In this document: piece after piece, positions 1 to 7,989 of the stretch | Layout of the letters: each line of letters begins with the position of its first letter | Position numbering within the stretch: position 1 is the stretch's first letter | Assembly: GCF_004342025.1 (NCBI RefSeq) | Contig: NZ_SLWN01000015.1 | Coordinates: 156,823 to 220,822 of the forward strand | Source of the DNA: Kribbella steppae | GTDB taxonomy: Bacteria; Actinomycetota; Actinomycetes; Propionibacteriales; Kribbellaceae | Direction: 5' to 3' | DNA: 64,000 nt | The notes under the pieces: generated by a model | What the model was told of the DNA's origin: nothing | Seen by the model: the letters and a program-made list of their open reading frames with translations, nothing else | Database searches by the model: none | Translations under genes and position numbers: made by a program

Positions 1-1072
1 GTAGATCGCCGGCGCTGGGGTGAGGTGCGTCGCGGTCGGCCTCGTCGTCCGGACCAGGCTCACCCCAGTCACTCGTCCAGTCGTCAGCCAGCAGTCCCTC
101 CTCGCCCGAGCCGCTGTCGTGGTCGATGCCGCCACGACAGTCGTCGGCGAGCACGCTCCGATCGGCGCCGTCGCCGGTGCCGGTGCTACGGGCGGAGCCG
201 TGGGCGGTGCCGGTGTCCTGGGCGGGGCTGTGAGCAGTGCTGGGGGCGGTGGTGGAGTCCGTGCGCGTGGCGGGCGGGGTGGGGTGGTTGAGGCGGTGTT
301 GGCGGGCCTGGTGAAGGAGTTCTTCCGTGTAGCGGGGGTCGGCGATGATGCCGACCGCGTCGGCGCGCCGGGCTTGGACCGGGCGGGTGTCGCCGAAGGT
401 CTTCAATGCGTCGGCGATTCCGGCGATGGTGGCGTCGTGCCGGATCACGGCACCTGATGGCGCCTTGATGTACATAGTCTTTGTGCCGTGCTCGTTGGAG
501 CGGCCGACGAATACGCCGCGCTCACGGGACTTCTCGTCGGCCTCGGCTCGAGCCCTCTCGGGGTCGGCGTGGAACTTCGCGGCCTTCACGATCTTGTCCA
601 GCCGGTACGGCGTGATCGAGTCCACGATGCCCGCGACCCGCTTGTCGACGACCCGGGCCGCCTGCTCGGAGAGCTTCGAACACTCCGCGACGATCCGGCA
701 GGCCTTCCACGGCGTCGCCTCACCAGCCAGGACGCGGGCCCAGGTGAACGGGAAGCGGTGCCGCAACGCCAACGCAGTCCCGATGTAGTCGGCCGCCACC
801 TTCGGCGAGATGCCGAGCATCACACCGAACTCGGCCACGGCGAACTCCGCGACCTCCGGGCAGCCCTCACCGCCCAGCACCACGGCACGTTCGCGGCCGT
901 CACTGGCACGGCAACCCGGACGGACCGGGCACAGATCAGGGTGGTGGCGGTCGGCGTAGATCTGGGCGTGTTCGAGGAGCCGGGCGTCGGCCCGATTGGC
1001 CTCGGCACGGTGCTCGGCGGCCGACTCCAGCAGGTCGGCCGTCGAGAGCGGTGTCAGATCTCCGTCGAACAT
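1..1072 (-). CDS. DUF222 (13E12-type) protein, 3' end cut by window edge
   Basis: The frame is open from an ATG at 1072 to the window edge, giving the first ~357 residues with no stop in view. Residues ~1-245 look like a DUF222 helical domain. They are followed by a low-complexity stretch rich in Thr, Ser, Gly, Ala and His (~255-300) and then an acidic stretch. Family members usually carry a C-terminal HNH endonuclease domain; here it would lie outside the window, so nuclease function is inference. The start codon lies inside a LexA-type palindrome. In Mycobacterium tuberculosis several 13E12-family genes carry SOS boxes, so DNA-damage control is plausible. Confidence 0.8.
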   Translation of the reverse strand, partial: MFDGDLTPLSTADLLESAAEHRAEANRADARLLEHAQIYADRHHPDLCPVRPGCRASDGRERAVVLGGEGCPEVAEFAVAEFGVMLGISPKVAADYIGTALALRHRFPFTWARVLAGEATPWKACRIVAECSKLSEQAARVVDKRVAGIVDSITPYRLDKIVKAAKFHADPERARAEADEKSRERGVFVGRSNEHGTKTMYIKAPSGAVIRHDATIAGIADALKTFGDTRPVQARRADAVGIIADPRYTEELLHQARQHRLNHPTPPATRTDSTTAPSTAHSPAQDTGTAHGSARSTGTGDGADRSVLADDCRGGIDHDSGSGEEGLLADDWTSDWGEPGPDDEADRDAPHPSAGDL

Positions 1073-1080
1073 GTGTTCTA
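1065..1080. promoter_or_regulatory. LexA/SOS box overlapping the DUF222 start codon
   Basis: The sequence TCGAACATGTGTTCTA contains a perfect GAAC-N4-GTTC core, the LexA box consensus of Gram-positive bacteria and mycobacteria. Its spacer includes the DUF222 ATG (1070-1072), so a bound repressor would cover the translation start and presumably the promoter. Binding is inferred from the match. Confidence 0.7.
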
Positions 1081-1154
1081 ATGTACGCACAGAGTCAGCA
1101 ACCTTCAAATCCCTTACCCACAAGGGAAAGCCGACCCAGAGAGGCGATCTGATG

Positions 1155-3293
1155 TCAGTTGAAGTGCAGCCAGGTGCCTGCCAAGGGTTGCTGGGCGATG
1201 CCCGGCTTGGAGTAGTCGCAGACGCCCGTCGGGAAGATGCTGAGCAGGCGGCTCCATTGGACGTCGGTGAAGTCGGTGTAGTCACTGCGGAGCGGCGCGT
1301 GGAGGCGGCACTTCACCACGTCGGCGGCCACCCCAGCGCCGGCGATCTCGCGTGGGAAGGATGCGGACGGGAAGAGCTGTTCGCAGCGGGAGGACGGGTT
1401 GCGATCGAGGGGTTGGGCAACGAATCCTTCCGGCGCTCGGCAGCCTTCCTTCAGGGCAGACGGACGCGCGGCGACGAGCTTGTCGATGCGTGGGCGGGAC
1501 GAGTTGTCGGCGGCGAGATCGGTCAGCCATTCGTCGAGCGAGTCGATGGCGTGTTGCAGCAGCGGGCTCGCCGTGCTGAAGAGGCCGTACTGCGCGTCCT
1601 CCAGCAGGCTCACGTGATTCGCCGACGTCCCGTTCGCCTTCTCCAGCCGCGCCCGCATCGAGAACGTGTGGTACCTGACGTGGATATCGCCGTACGACTG
1701 ATCGTCGTAGTACGCGCGATAGTCGATGATCGGTACGTCGGCCAGCCCTCCTCCGCCACTGGTCAGCCGCCCGGTCCGGTACGCCGCGCGCAACGCCTGC
1801 GGATCGGCCACTGTCCGGGCCGGCACCAGGTTCGCATCAGCGTCGAACCCGCCGACCCGCTCGTTGAGGTCGAGGAACTGGTCCGGCGTGATCTTCCCGG
1901 ACCGCAGTACGCCGAGCCCATACTGGACGCCCACGTTGTCCAACGGCCGCCGGGCGAATCCGGTCGCCGGGTCAGCGCCGTACGCGTTGATCGTGTGGTC
2001 GTAGACATCGCACCGGACGCCGCGCGGGTTCTTCACCGGGTCGTATCTCTGTGCGATCGGGATGATGTCGCAGTTCCGACGTGGATCGATGCGCCCAGCA
2101 CTGACGGCCATACTCGGCAGAGTCGCGTACGTCGCGAAGCCGGACACCTGACGCTTCTGCTCCTGGGTCCACGGAACGCTCGCGCGGGACGTGAAGTACG
2201 AGTCGAGCAGCCAAGCGTCGCTGATGAACGTGACCGTCCCGAACCCGACGTCCGGGAACGAACAGCCCACGATGATCCCGTCGAAGATCCCCGGGTAGTT
2301 GTCGGTGATCTGATGGGCCTGGTACGAGCCGCCCGAGCAGCCGAAGCCGACGGTGTGCAGAGGCTGGCCGTAGTGCTCGACGAACAGTTCCTTCGTCATC
2401 ATCGCCGACTCGGCGGCGGTCAGGTCGTTGCAGTTCTGGCCGAAGACGTTCAGCGACGACGACATCAGCGCATAGCCGCGGCCGAGCAGGAACGCGTCCG
2501 TGACTCCGCCAGTGGTGCTGCCGGAGCGATACCAGCCGCCCGCGCAGCCGCCGCCGAGAGTGAAGACCGCGCGGCGGTTCCAGCCTGCCGATCGCCTCAC
2601 CGGCGTAGGCGCCGGCTCACTCAGCGGGTCGTGCAGCATGCTGGTCTGGACGACGGCTCGGTTGGCGCTGCCGGTTTCCATCCGTACGACGAATGGGACC
2701 TTCATGCCGAGCGAGTTGGTGGTGCGGGCGAGGTCAGCCGGGTACGCCGTGGCGCCGGCCGGCCACGCGGCCCACTGGCCCGCGGTGGTCCAGTAGACGT
2801 AGTCGACCCGCGGTGCGACGGTGCAATTGGCGTCGAGTGGGTCGCCCAGGGTTCCGCCGATCACCGGGATGGTGAACTTCGCGGTCTCGCAGATGAACGG
2901 TTGCTGGTGCGGGCCGGAGAACACTGGGCCTTGCCGTGGATAGTTGCGCACCTCAAGCCGCGCCTCGCGTTCTCCGGGCGCCGACGCTCGCAGGGTATTG
3001 GCGCCCAACCGCATGCTCCCGACCAGGCCGGTCAAGGTCCGCCCGAGCGCGGTGAACGCCGAGGTCACGTCGCCGGAGTTCAGCATCACCCGGACCCGGT
3101 CGAGCGGGACTCCGGCCGGTACGGCGACACGTACGAGCGCGTCGCCGCCGGTCACGGTGTCCGGACGACCGGAGAGGATCTCGAGCCGCAACTCGTCGGA
3201 GGCGGAGGCCGGGATGACGGGCATCAGCAGGACGACGGCAAGCAGGCACGCGAGCACGCGGGCGAGGCGATGGCCTGGTCGGAAGCGGTTCAC
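1155..3293 (-). CDS. Secreted DUF6351 family alpha/beta-hydrolase-like protein
   Basis: This 712-residue protein begins at a GTG with a strong ribosome-binding site (AGGAGG at 3297-3303). An N-terminal Sec-type signal peptide (basic start, hydrophobic ~10-28, AxA-like end near ASA) indicates export. The N-terminal part is a beta-rich region starting with the ILSGRPDTVTGG signature of DUF6351. A GxSxG-like nucleophile motif, GCSGG, near residue 320 suggests an alpha/beta hydrolase fold. The substrate is unknown; similarity to esterase/tannase-like enzymes is only suggested by the motif. No operon partner is visible, and it is followed downstream by the oppositely bordered DUF222 gene on the same strand. 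Confidence 0.8.
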   Translation of the reverse strand: MNRFRPGHRLARVLACLLAVVLLMPVIPASASDELRLEILSGRPDTVTGGDALVRVAVPAGVPLDRVRVMLNSGDVTSAFTALGRTLTGLVGSMRLGANTLRASAPGEREARLEVRNYPRQGPVFSGPHQQPFICETAKFTIPVIGGTLGDPLDANCTVAPRVDYVYWTTAGQWAAWPAGATAYPADLARTTNSLGMKVPFVVRMETGSANRAVVQTSMLHDPLSEPAPTPVRRSAGWNRRAVFTLGGGCAGGWYRSGSTTGGVTDAFLLGRGYALMSSSLNVFGQNCNDLTAAESAMMTKELFVEHYGQPLHTVGFGCSGGSYQAHQITDNYPGIFDGIIVGCSFPDVGFGTVTFISDAWLLDSYFTSRASVPWTQEQKRQVSGFATYATLPSMAVSAGRIDPRRNCDIIPIAQRYDPVKNPRGVRCDVYDHTINAYGADPATGFARRPLDNVGVQYGLGVLRSGKITPDQFLDLNERVGGFDADANLVPARTVADPQALRAAYRTGRLTSGGGGLADVPIIDYRAYYDDQSYGDIHVRYHTFSMRARLEKANGTSANHVSLLEDAQYGLFSTASPLLQHAIDSLDEWLTDLAADNSSRPRIDKLVAARPSALKEGCRAPEGFVAQPLDRNPSSRCEQLFPSASFPREIAGAGVAADVVKCRLHAPLRSDYTDFTDVQWSRLLSIFPTGVCDYSKPGIAQQPLAGTWLHFN

Positions 3294-3306
3294 GGGTCCT
3301 CCTGGA

Positions 3307-3572
3307 TCAGTGGGCGGCGACCTCGTAGACGCGAGCTCTATCGATTGTGTTGGTGGACGGGTCCGTGATCACGAGCCGAAGCTGGTCGACCGTGGCAGCA
3401 GGGCCCGGAAGGCGGCCAGAACCGTGCCGGTGGCAACGTTCGGGTAGCCGTACCCGCTGTAGACATCGACCTGGTTCACGTCCCCATACATACCCAGATT
3501 CAGCGTCAGTACTGACGCTGTGTCACCGACCGCCGACATCCACCGCCCGGAGTCCGCGCACGACCCATCGAA
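3307..3572 (-). pseudogene. Decayed discoidin-like (F5/8 type C) domain fragment
   Basis: Reading the minus strand from ~3572, one frame gives DGSCADSGRWMSAVGDTAS, then LTLNLG and VDVYSGYGYPNVATGTVL, typical of a discoidin-like carbohydrate-binding domain. That frame ends at a stop shortly afterwards. A different frame then gives PAATVDQLRLVITDPS and VYEVAAH before a stop at 3307-3309, the usual end of the same domain. The central ~30 residues are missing and the frame shifts at ~3420, so this looks like an internally deleted domain remnant. It ends 14 bp upstream of the DUF6351 start, so the DUF6351 promoter must lie in or beyond it. Confidence 0.6.
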
Positions 3573-3578
3573 AGGGCT

Positions 3579-4601
3579 TTAGTCCATCACCCAGAACTGC
3601 CAGCCGGGTGGTGCGGGAGGCCAGGCTGGGTCAGGCATCCAACCGGACGGCGGTTCCCAGCCTTCCGGCGGTGACGGCCAGCCCGGTGCGGGCGCGAACC
3701 TAATCCGCGTCGGCCGGGGCGGGATCGGCGCATTGGCGACCGGTGGGCGAGACTCGACGGTGCCGGCTGGCCAATCAGCAGGCAACTCGTGTGCCTTCGC
3801 ACCATGGATGGTGATCTCGGCCTTGAGTCGGTTGCCTTTGATCTTGGCTTTGACAGCGGCGAGCAGGCCTTGCTGGTCGAGATGACGGATCGCCGGCAGC
3901 AGGTCAGCGCTCATCTTCGGGGTCAACTGACCGACGCGCAGGCCGTCGATCCGCACCTCGACCAAGTCCTTGGCTGTCCGCGCGCCGGTGTCGGCGAACT
4001 CGTGCAGCGTCGCGTACACGAAGCCCTCGCCTTCCGGACGAAGGAACGGCTCGATGGCCGGCATGCACTGATCCTCACCGCTGATTTGAACAGCGCCACC
4101 GTCCGGCAGTAGCAGGTGCGGCTCCACGGGTTGGGCGTTGACCGGCGTACACAGATGAGGCTCCGCGAGCGCGATCGTGACGCTTGCAGTGAATCGTTCG
4201 TTCTCGACCAGACGACCGGCACGATTGGTCACGTAGTCCGTTTCCAGACCGCCCCACACCCTGGCATGCACCCGGGTCGCCAGACCGCGAGCCGTCAACT
4301 CACTCAGACACTGGCGATAGTCACCCGCGATCTCCCTCGGCAGGTGACCGACGATCCGCGCGTCGATATGCACAGCAACCGCAGCGGGATCGAACGGATT
4401 CTCGGGCTCCGGCACCAGAAATGCGGAGCACTCGAGTTCACGCTCCCGGCCACTGACCTGGCCGAACAATCGCTGGAGTTCCGGAAGATGATGGCTCTCG
4501 CCCACAACCTCCTGGTTGCACCAGGCTCTGCTCCCCCACAGGTCGAACGGCGCCAGTCCTGTCGCCGGTCCACCCGCCGGCGTTCTGTTCCCATGCTTCA
4601 T
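3579..4601 (-). CDS. HIRAN-domain protein with Pro/Trp-rich C-terminal tail
   Basis: This is a 340-residue soluble protein. Residues ~31-100 form a HIRAN domain (VVGESHHLP; ENPFDPAAVAV; IVGHLPRE). HIRAN domains in other proteins bind DNA 3' ends or stalled forks. Residues ~190-270 (EGFVYATLHEF; DLVEVRIDGLRVGQLTP) look like a second, diverged HIRAN copy. The last ~45 residues are a repeat of GW-P-PP-GW type ending in GWQFW, seen in other actinobacterial proteins. No nuclease or helicase domain is present. The start is the ATG at 4599-4601, with only a G-rich stretch upstream as a weak ribosome-binding site. The biological role is unknown. Confidence 0.7.
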   Translation of the reverse strand: MKHGNRTPAGGPATGLAPFDLWGSRAWCNQEVVGESHHLPELQRLFGQVSGRERELECSAFLVPEPENPFDPAAVAVHIDARIVGHLPREIAGDYRQCLSELTARGLATRVHARVWGGLETDYVTNRAGRLVENERFTASVTIALAEPHLCTPVNAQPVEPHLLLPDGGAVQISGEDQCMPAIEPFLRPEGEGFVYATLHEFADTGARTAKDLVEVRIDGLRVGQLTPKMSADLLPAIRHLDQQGLLAAVKAKIKGNRLKAEITIHGAKAHELPADWPAGTVESRPPVANAPIPPRPTRIRFAPAPGWPSPPEGWEPPSGWMPDPAWPPAPPGWQFWVMD

Positions 4602-4672
4602 CCAAGACCCCCCTCAGGTCACGCCAGGTGAGCCTAGGGGACCTTGGGTGGTCGTGTCAGTGGCTTGAGATG

Positions 4673-5104
4673 TCAGTGATAGGTCTGGCTGCTGGGTGGG
4701 GCGGATTCCATCCAGGCCAGGACGCCGGTGAGGGCCTCTTCGGTCATGGCGAAGTGGACCGTGCGGTCGCGGAGCTCGGCGTCGACGATGACGTGGCCGG
4801 CGTACGTGACCAGGGGCTCGTTGCCCATCGGGCGACGGCTGGTGATGCTTTCGAGCTGGCGGCGGTTGACCACGAGTTTGGGCCACCAGGCGAGGCTGAA
4901 GACGCGAAACCATTGCAGGTCGTCACCGACATACCGGGCCAGTCCGAGGGCCCAGCCGCGGCCGTGGTCCTTCTGCGCCAACTGCAGGCTGCAATCGAAC
5001 GTGCCGCCGTCTCTGGACAACCAGCGACGACGGCACGCGAAGAGAACGATCAGCAGTACGGCGGCAAGCAGACAGACCCCGACGACATCGAGGACTACCC
5101 TCAT
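4673..5104 (-). CDS. DUF2550 membrane-anchored protein
   Basis: About 143 residues, with one N-terminal transmembrane helix (VVLDVVGVCLLAAVLLIVLF) followed by a basic RRRWL segment and a soluble domain with Trp-rich motifs (QWFRVFSLAWWPKL), matching DUF2550. Family members typically lie just downstream of atpC in actinobacteria, as here (101 bp from its stop). The start is uncertain: the ATG at 5102-5104 puts the helix at the N-terminus as expected, whereas a GTG at 5155 would add 17 polar residues. Function is unknown; it may be carried on the ATP synthase transcript. Confidence 0.8.
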   Translation of the reverse strand: MRVVLDVVGVCLLAAVLLIVLFACRRRWLSRDGGTFDCSLQLAQKDHGRGWALGLARYVGDDLQWFRVFSLAWWPKLVVNRRQLESITSRRPMGNEPLVTYAGHVIVDAELRDRTVHFAMTEEALTGVLAWMESAPPSSQTYH

Positions 5105-5205
5105 ACCTTGCCGACCCCATTTCCGGTGCCCAATATCCGGTACTGCCCCGGGCACCGCCGGAGAACCGTACTGTCAGTGACGATATTCAATTATGGCAGG
5201 TGGGT

Positions 5206-5610
5206 TCAGTCCGCCTTCTCGGCGGCCCTCACCCTTGCTTCGGCGAGCCGGACGTCTTCCTGGGCGCCCTCGGTGTCGCTACCGGTGGCCAGGGCCCGCT
5301 CGAGATCGCGGCGGGCCTCCTCCAGGTCGATGTCGTGACCCATCTCGGCGTTCTCGGCCAGGATCGAGACCCGGTCGTTCGCCACCGAGATGAAGCCGTC
5401 CGGTGCGGCCGCGACGAAGTACTCGTCGTCGGTCGTCCGCACCTGCACGGTGCCACCCTGCAGCAGGCCCAGCAGCGGCGCGTGTCCGGGCAGGATACCG
5501 ACGTCACCGTCCGTGGTCCGGGCGATCACGATCTTGGCCTGGCCCTGCCACACCGTCCGCTCGGCCGCGACCAGCGCGACCTCGAGGTGCTTGGCAGAAT
5601 CATCGGCCAT
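5206..5610 (-). CDS. atpC: F1Fo ATP synthase subunit epsilon
   Basis: This 134-residue protein has the epsilon beta-sandwich (residues ~6-90, including DGDVGILPGHAPLL) and a C-terminal helical hairpin rich in Ala, Glu and Arg. It is part of the central stalk and can restrain ATP hydrolysis. The length is normal for actinobacteria. It starts one base after the atpD stop, so translation is probably coupled, and it is the last ATP synthase gene of the operon. Confidence 0.95.
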   Translation of the reverse strand: MADDSAKHLEVALVAAERTVWQGQAKIVIARTTDGDVGILPGHAPLLGLLQGGTVQVRTTDDEYFVAAAPDGFISVANDRVSILAENAEMGHDIDLEEARRDLERALATGSDTEGAQEDVRLAEARVRAAEKAD

Positions 5611-5611
5611 C

Positions 5612-7066
5612 TCAGTTTTCCTTCTGCAGCTCGGCCCACTTGCGCTCGACGTCCTCGAGCGAACCGACGTTGAAGAACGCCTGCTCGGCGATGTGGTCGC
5701 ACTCGCCTTCGGTGATCTTCTTGAATGACTCGATGGTGTCCTTCAGCGGCACGGTGGAACCCGCGATGTTGGTGAACTTCTCCGCCATGTAGGTGTTCTG
5801 GGAGAGGAACTGCTCGATCCGGCGCGCCCGCGCGACGGTGATCTTGTCCTCTTCGGAGAGCTCGTCGACACCCAGGATCGCGATGATGTCCTGCAGTTCC
5901 TTGTTCTTCTGCAGGATCTGCTTCACCCGGACGGCCACGTCGTAGTGCTCCTGGCCGATGTACTGCGGGTCGAGGATCCGCGACGTGGAGGTCAGCGGGT
6001 CGACGGCCGGGTACAGACCACGCGACGCGATGTCGCGGGAGAGCTCGGTGGTCGCGTCGAGGTGGGCGAAGGTGGTCGCCGGCGCCGGGTCGGTGTAGTC
6101 GTCCGCGGGCACGTAGATCGCCTGCATCGAGGTGATCGAGTGACCCCGGGTCGAGGTGATCCGCTCCTGCAGCACACCCATCTCGTCGGCCAGGTTCGGC
6201 TGGTAACCGACCGCACTCGGCATCCGGCCGAGCAGGGTGGAGACCTCGGAACCGGCCTGGGTGAACCGGAAGATGTTGTCGATGAAGAGCAGCACGTCCT
6301 GCTCCTTGACGTCGCGGAAGTACTCCGCCATCGTCAGCGCCGACAGCGCGACGCGAAGACGCGTGCCCGGCGGCTCGTCCATCTGACCGAACACCAGCGC
6401 GGTGTCCTTGAAGACGCCGGCCTCTTCCATCTCGTTGATGAGGTCGTTGCCCTCACGGGTCCGCTCGCCCACGCCGGCGAACACCGACGTACCACCGAAG
6501 TTGTGGGCGATCCGGTAGATCATCTCCTGGATCATGACGGTCTTGCCGACACCCGCACCGCCGAACAGGCCGATCTTGCCGCCCTGCACGTACGGCGTGA
6601 GCAGGTCGAGCACCTTGATGCCGGTCTCCAGCATCTCGGTCTTCGACTCGAGCTGGTCGAAGGCCGGCGCCTTGCGGTGGATCGGCCAGCGCTCGGCGAT
6701 CTCGAACTCGGACTCGTCCTGGCTCAGGCACTTGCCGGTGACGCTCCAGACCCGGCCCTTGGTGACGTCGCCGACCGGGACGGAGATCGCCGCGCCGGTG
6801 TCGCGCACCTCGGCGCCGCGGACCAGGCCGTCGGTCGGCTTCATCGAGATGGCCCGGACGATGTTGTCACCGACGTGCAGGGCCACCTCGAGGGTGATGG
6901 TCTGGGTAACGTCGCCGAGCGTGAGGTCCACCTCGAGCGCGTTGTACATCTCGGGCATCGCATCGGCCGCGAACTCGACGTCGACGACCGGGCCGATCAC
7001 CCGGGCGACGCGACCGACACCTGCGGCGCCGGCCTCGTTGTTCTTCTCGGTAACCGTGGCAGTCAT
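5612..7066 (-). CDS. atpD: F1Fo ATP synthase subunit beta
   Basis: A 484-residue catalytic subunit of F1. The Walker A motif GGAGVGKT is at 169-176, followed by GERTREGNDL and the Walker B region VLLFIDNIFRFTQAGSE. The frame stays open upstream, but the ATG at 7064-7066 gives the family-typical N-terminus and length. With alpha it forms the hexamer that makes ATP as the gamma shaft rotates. It lies between atpG (5-bp gap) and atpC (1-bp gap). Confidence 0.97.
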   Translation of the reverse strand: MTATVTEKNNEAGAAGVGRVARVIGPVVDVEFAADAMPEMYNALEVDLTLGDVTQTITLEVALHVGDNIVRAISMKPTDGLVRGAEVRDTGAAISVPVGDVTKGRVWSVTGKCLSQDESEFEIAERWPIHRKAPAFDQLESKTEMLETGIKVLDLLTPYVQGGKIGLFGGAGVGKTVMIQEMIYRIAHNFGGTSVFAGVGERTREGNDLINEMEEAGVFKDTALVFGQMDEPPGTRLRVALSALTMAEYFRDVKEQDVLLFIDNIFRFTQAGSEVSTLLGRMPSAVGYQPNLADEMGVLQERITSTRGHSITSMQAIYVPADDYTDPAPATTFAHLDATTELSRDIASRGLYPAVDPLTSTSRILDPQYIGQEHYDVAVRVKQILQKNKELQDIIAILGVDELSEEDKITVARARRIEQFLSQNTYMAEKFTNIAGSTVPLKDTIESFKKITEGECDHIAEQAFFNVGSLEDVERKWAELQKEN

Positions 7067-7071
7067 CTCTC

Positions 7072-7983
7072 TCACTCGCTCCCGGCGGTCGCGTCGGCCA
7101 GCGCGCTGGCGCCACCGACGATCTCGCTGATTTCCTGGGTAATTTGGGCCTGGCGGGCCTGGTTCAGGTCCCGGGTCAGCTTCTCGATCAGATCCTGCGC
7201 GTTGTCCGTCGCCGACTTCATCGCGCGCTGCCGGTTGGCCAGCTCGGAGGCCGCCGCCTGCAGCATGCAGTAGTGAATCCGGCTGGCCACGTACTTCGGC
7301 AGCAGCGCGTCCAGCACGTCCTCGGCGGACGGCTCGAACTCGTACAGCGGCAGTACGTCGTCCTCGGCCGGAGCCTCTGTTCCCTCGACGACCTCCAGCG
7401 GCAACAGCCGGATCACGTCCGTGCGCTGGGTCAGCATCGACACGAACCGGGTGAAGACGATGTGGATCTCGTCCACGCCGCCCTCCTCGGTCGGGGTCAG
7501 GAAGGCCTCGATCAGCGCGTCGGCGATCTCCCGGGCCCGGGCGAAGCTCGGGTTGTCGGAGTCGCCGGTCCACGACTGGGCGATCTCCCGCTGCCGGAAG
7601 GTGTAGTACGCCACGCCCTTGCGGCCGCTGAGGTAGGGGACGATCTGCTTCTCGTCCTCGCGCAGCAACGTGTTCAGCCGCTCACCTTCGCGGATCACGT
7701 TGGACGAGTAGGCGCCGGCCTGGCCGCGGTCGGAGGTGATCAGCAGCACCGCCGCCCGCTTCGGGTTCGGCTTCTCGGTGGTCAGCGGGTGGTCGACGTT
7801 CGAGAACGTCGCCACCGCCGACACGGCACGGGTGAGCTCACGCGCGTACGGACCGGCCGCCTGGGCGCGCTGCTGCGCCTTGACGATCCGGGACGCCGCG
7901 ATGAGCTCCATCGCGCGGGTGAGCTTCTTGATCGTCGAGACCGAGGCCTTACGCTCGCGAAGCTCCCGCAGACTGGCTGGCAC
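7072..7983 (-). CDS. atpG: F1Fo ATP synthase subunit gamma
   Basis: A 303-residue central-shaft subunit. The conserved N-terminal helix (LRERKASVSTIKKLTRAMEL) and the C-terminal helix (ATDNAQDLIEKL and NQARQAQITQEISEIVGGA) form the coiled coil that turns inside the alpha/beta hexamer; the middle is a Rossmann-like globular domain. It starts with GTG at 7983, six bases after the atpA stop. It is somewhat longer than the E. coli subunit because of an acidic loop (EAPAEDD), as is common in actinobacteria. Confidence 0.96.
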   Translation of the reverse strand: MPASLRELRERKASVSTIKKLTRAMELIAASRIVKAQQRAQAAGPYARELTRAVSAVATFSNVDHPLTTEKPNPKRAAVLLITSDRGQAGAYSSNVIREGERLNTLLREDEKQIVPYLSGRKGVAYYTFRQREIAQSWTGDSDNPSFARAREIADALIEAFLTPTEEGGVDEIHIVFTRFVSMLTQRTDVIRLLPLEVVEGTEAPAEDDVLPLYEFEPSAEDVLDALLPKYVASRIHYCMLQAAASELANRQRAMKSATDNAQDLIEKLTRDLNQARQAQITQEISEIVGGASALADATAGSE

Positions 7984-7989
7984 GGTCGA

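Noticed and set aside
996..3368. 790-codon plus-strand frame opposite the DUF6351 gene
   Set aside because: Antisense of a gene with signal peptide, ribosome-binding site and family motifs; product is low-complexity Arg/Val-rich.
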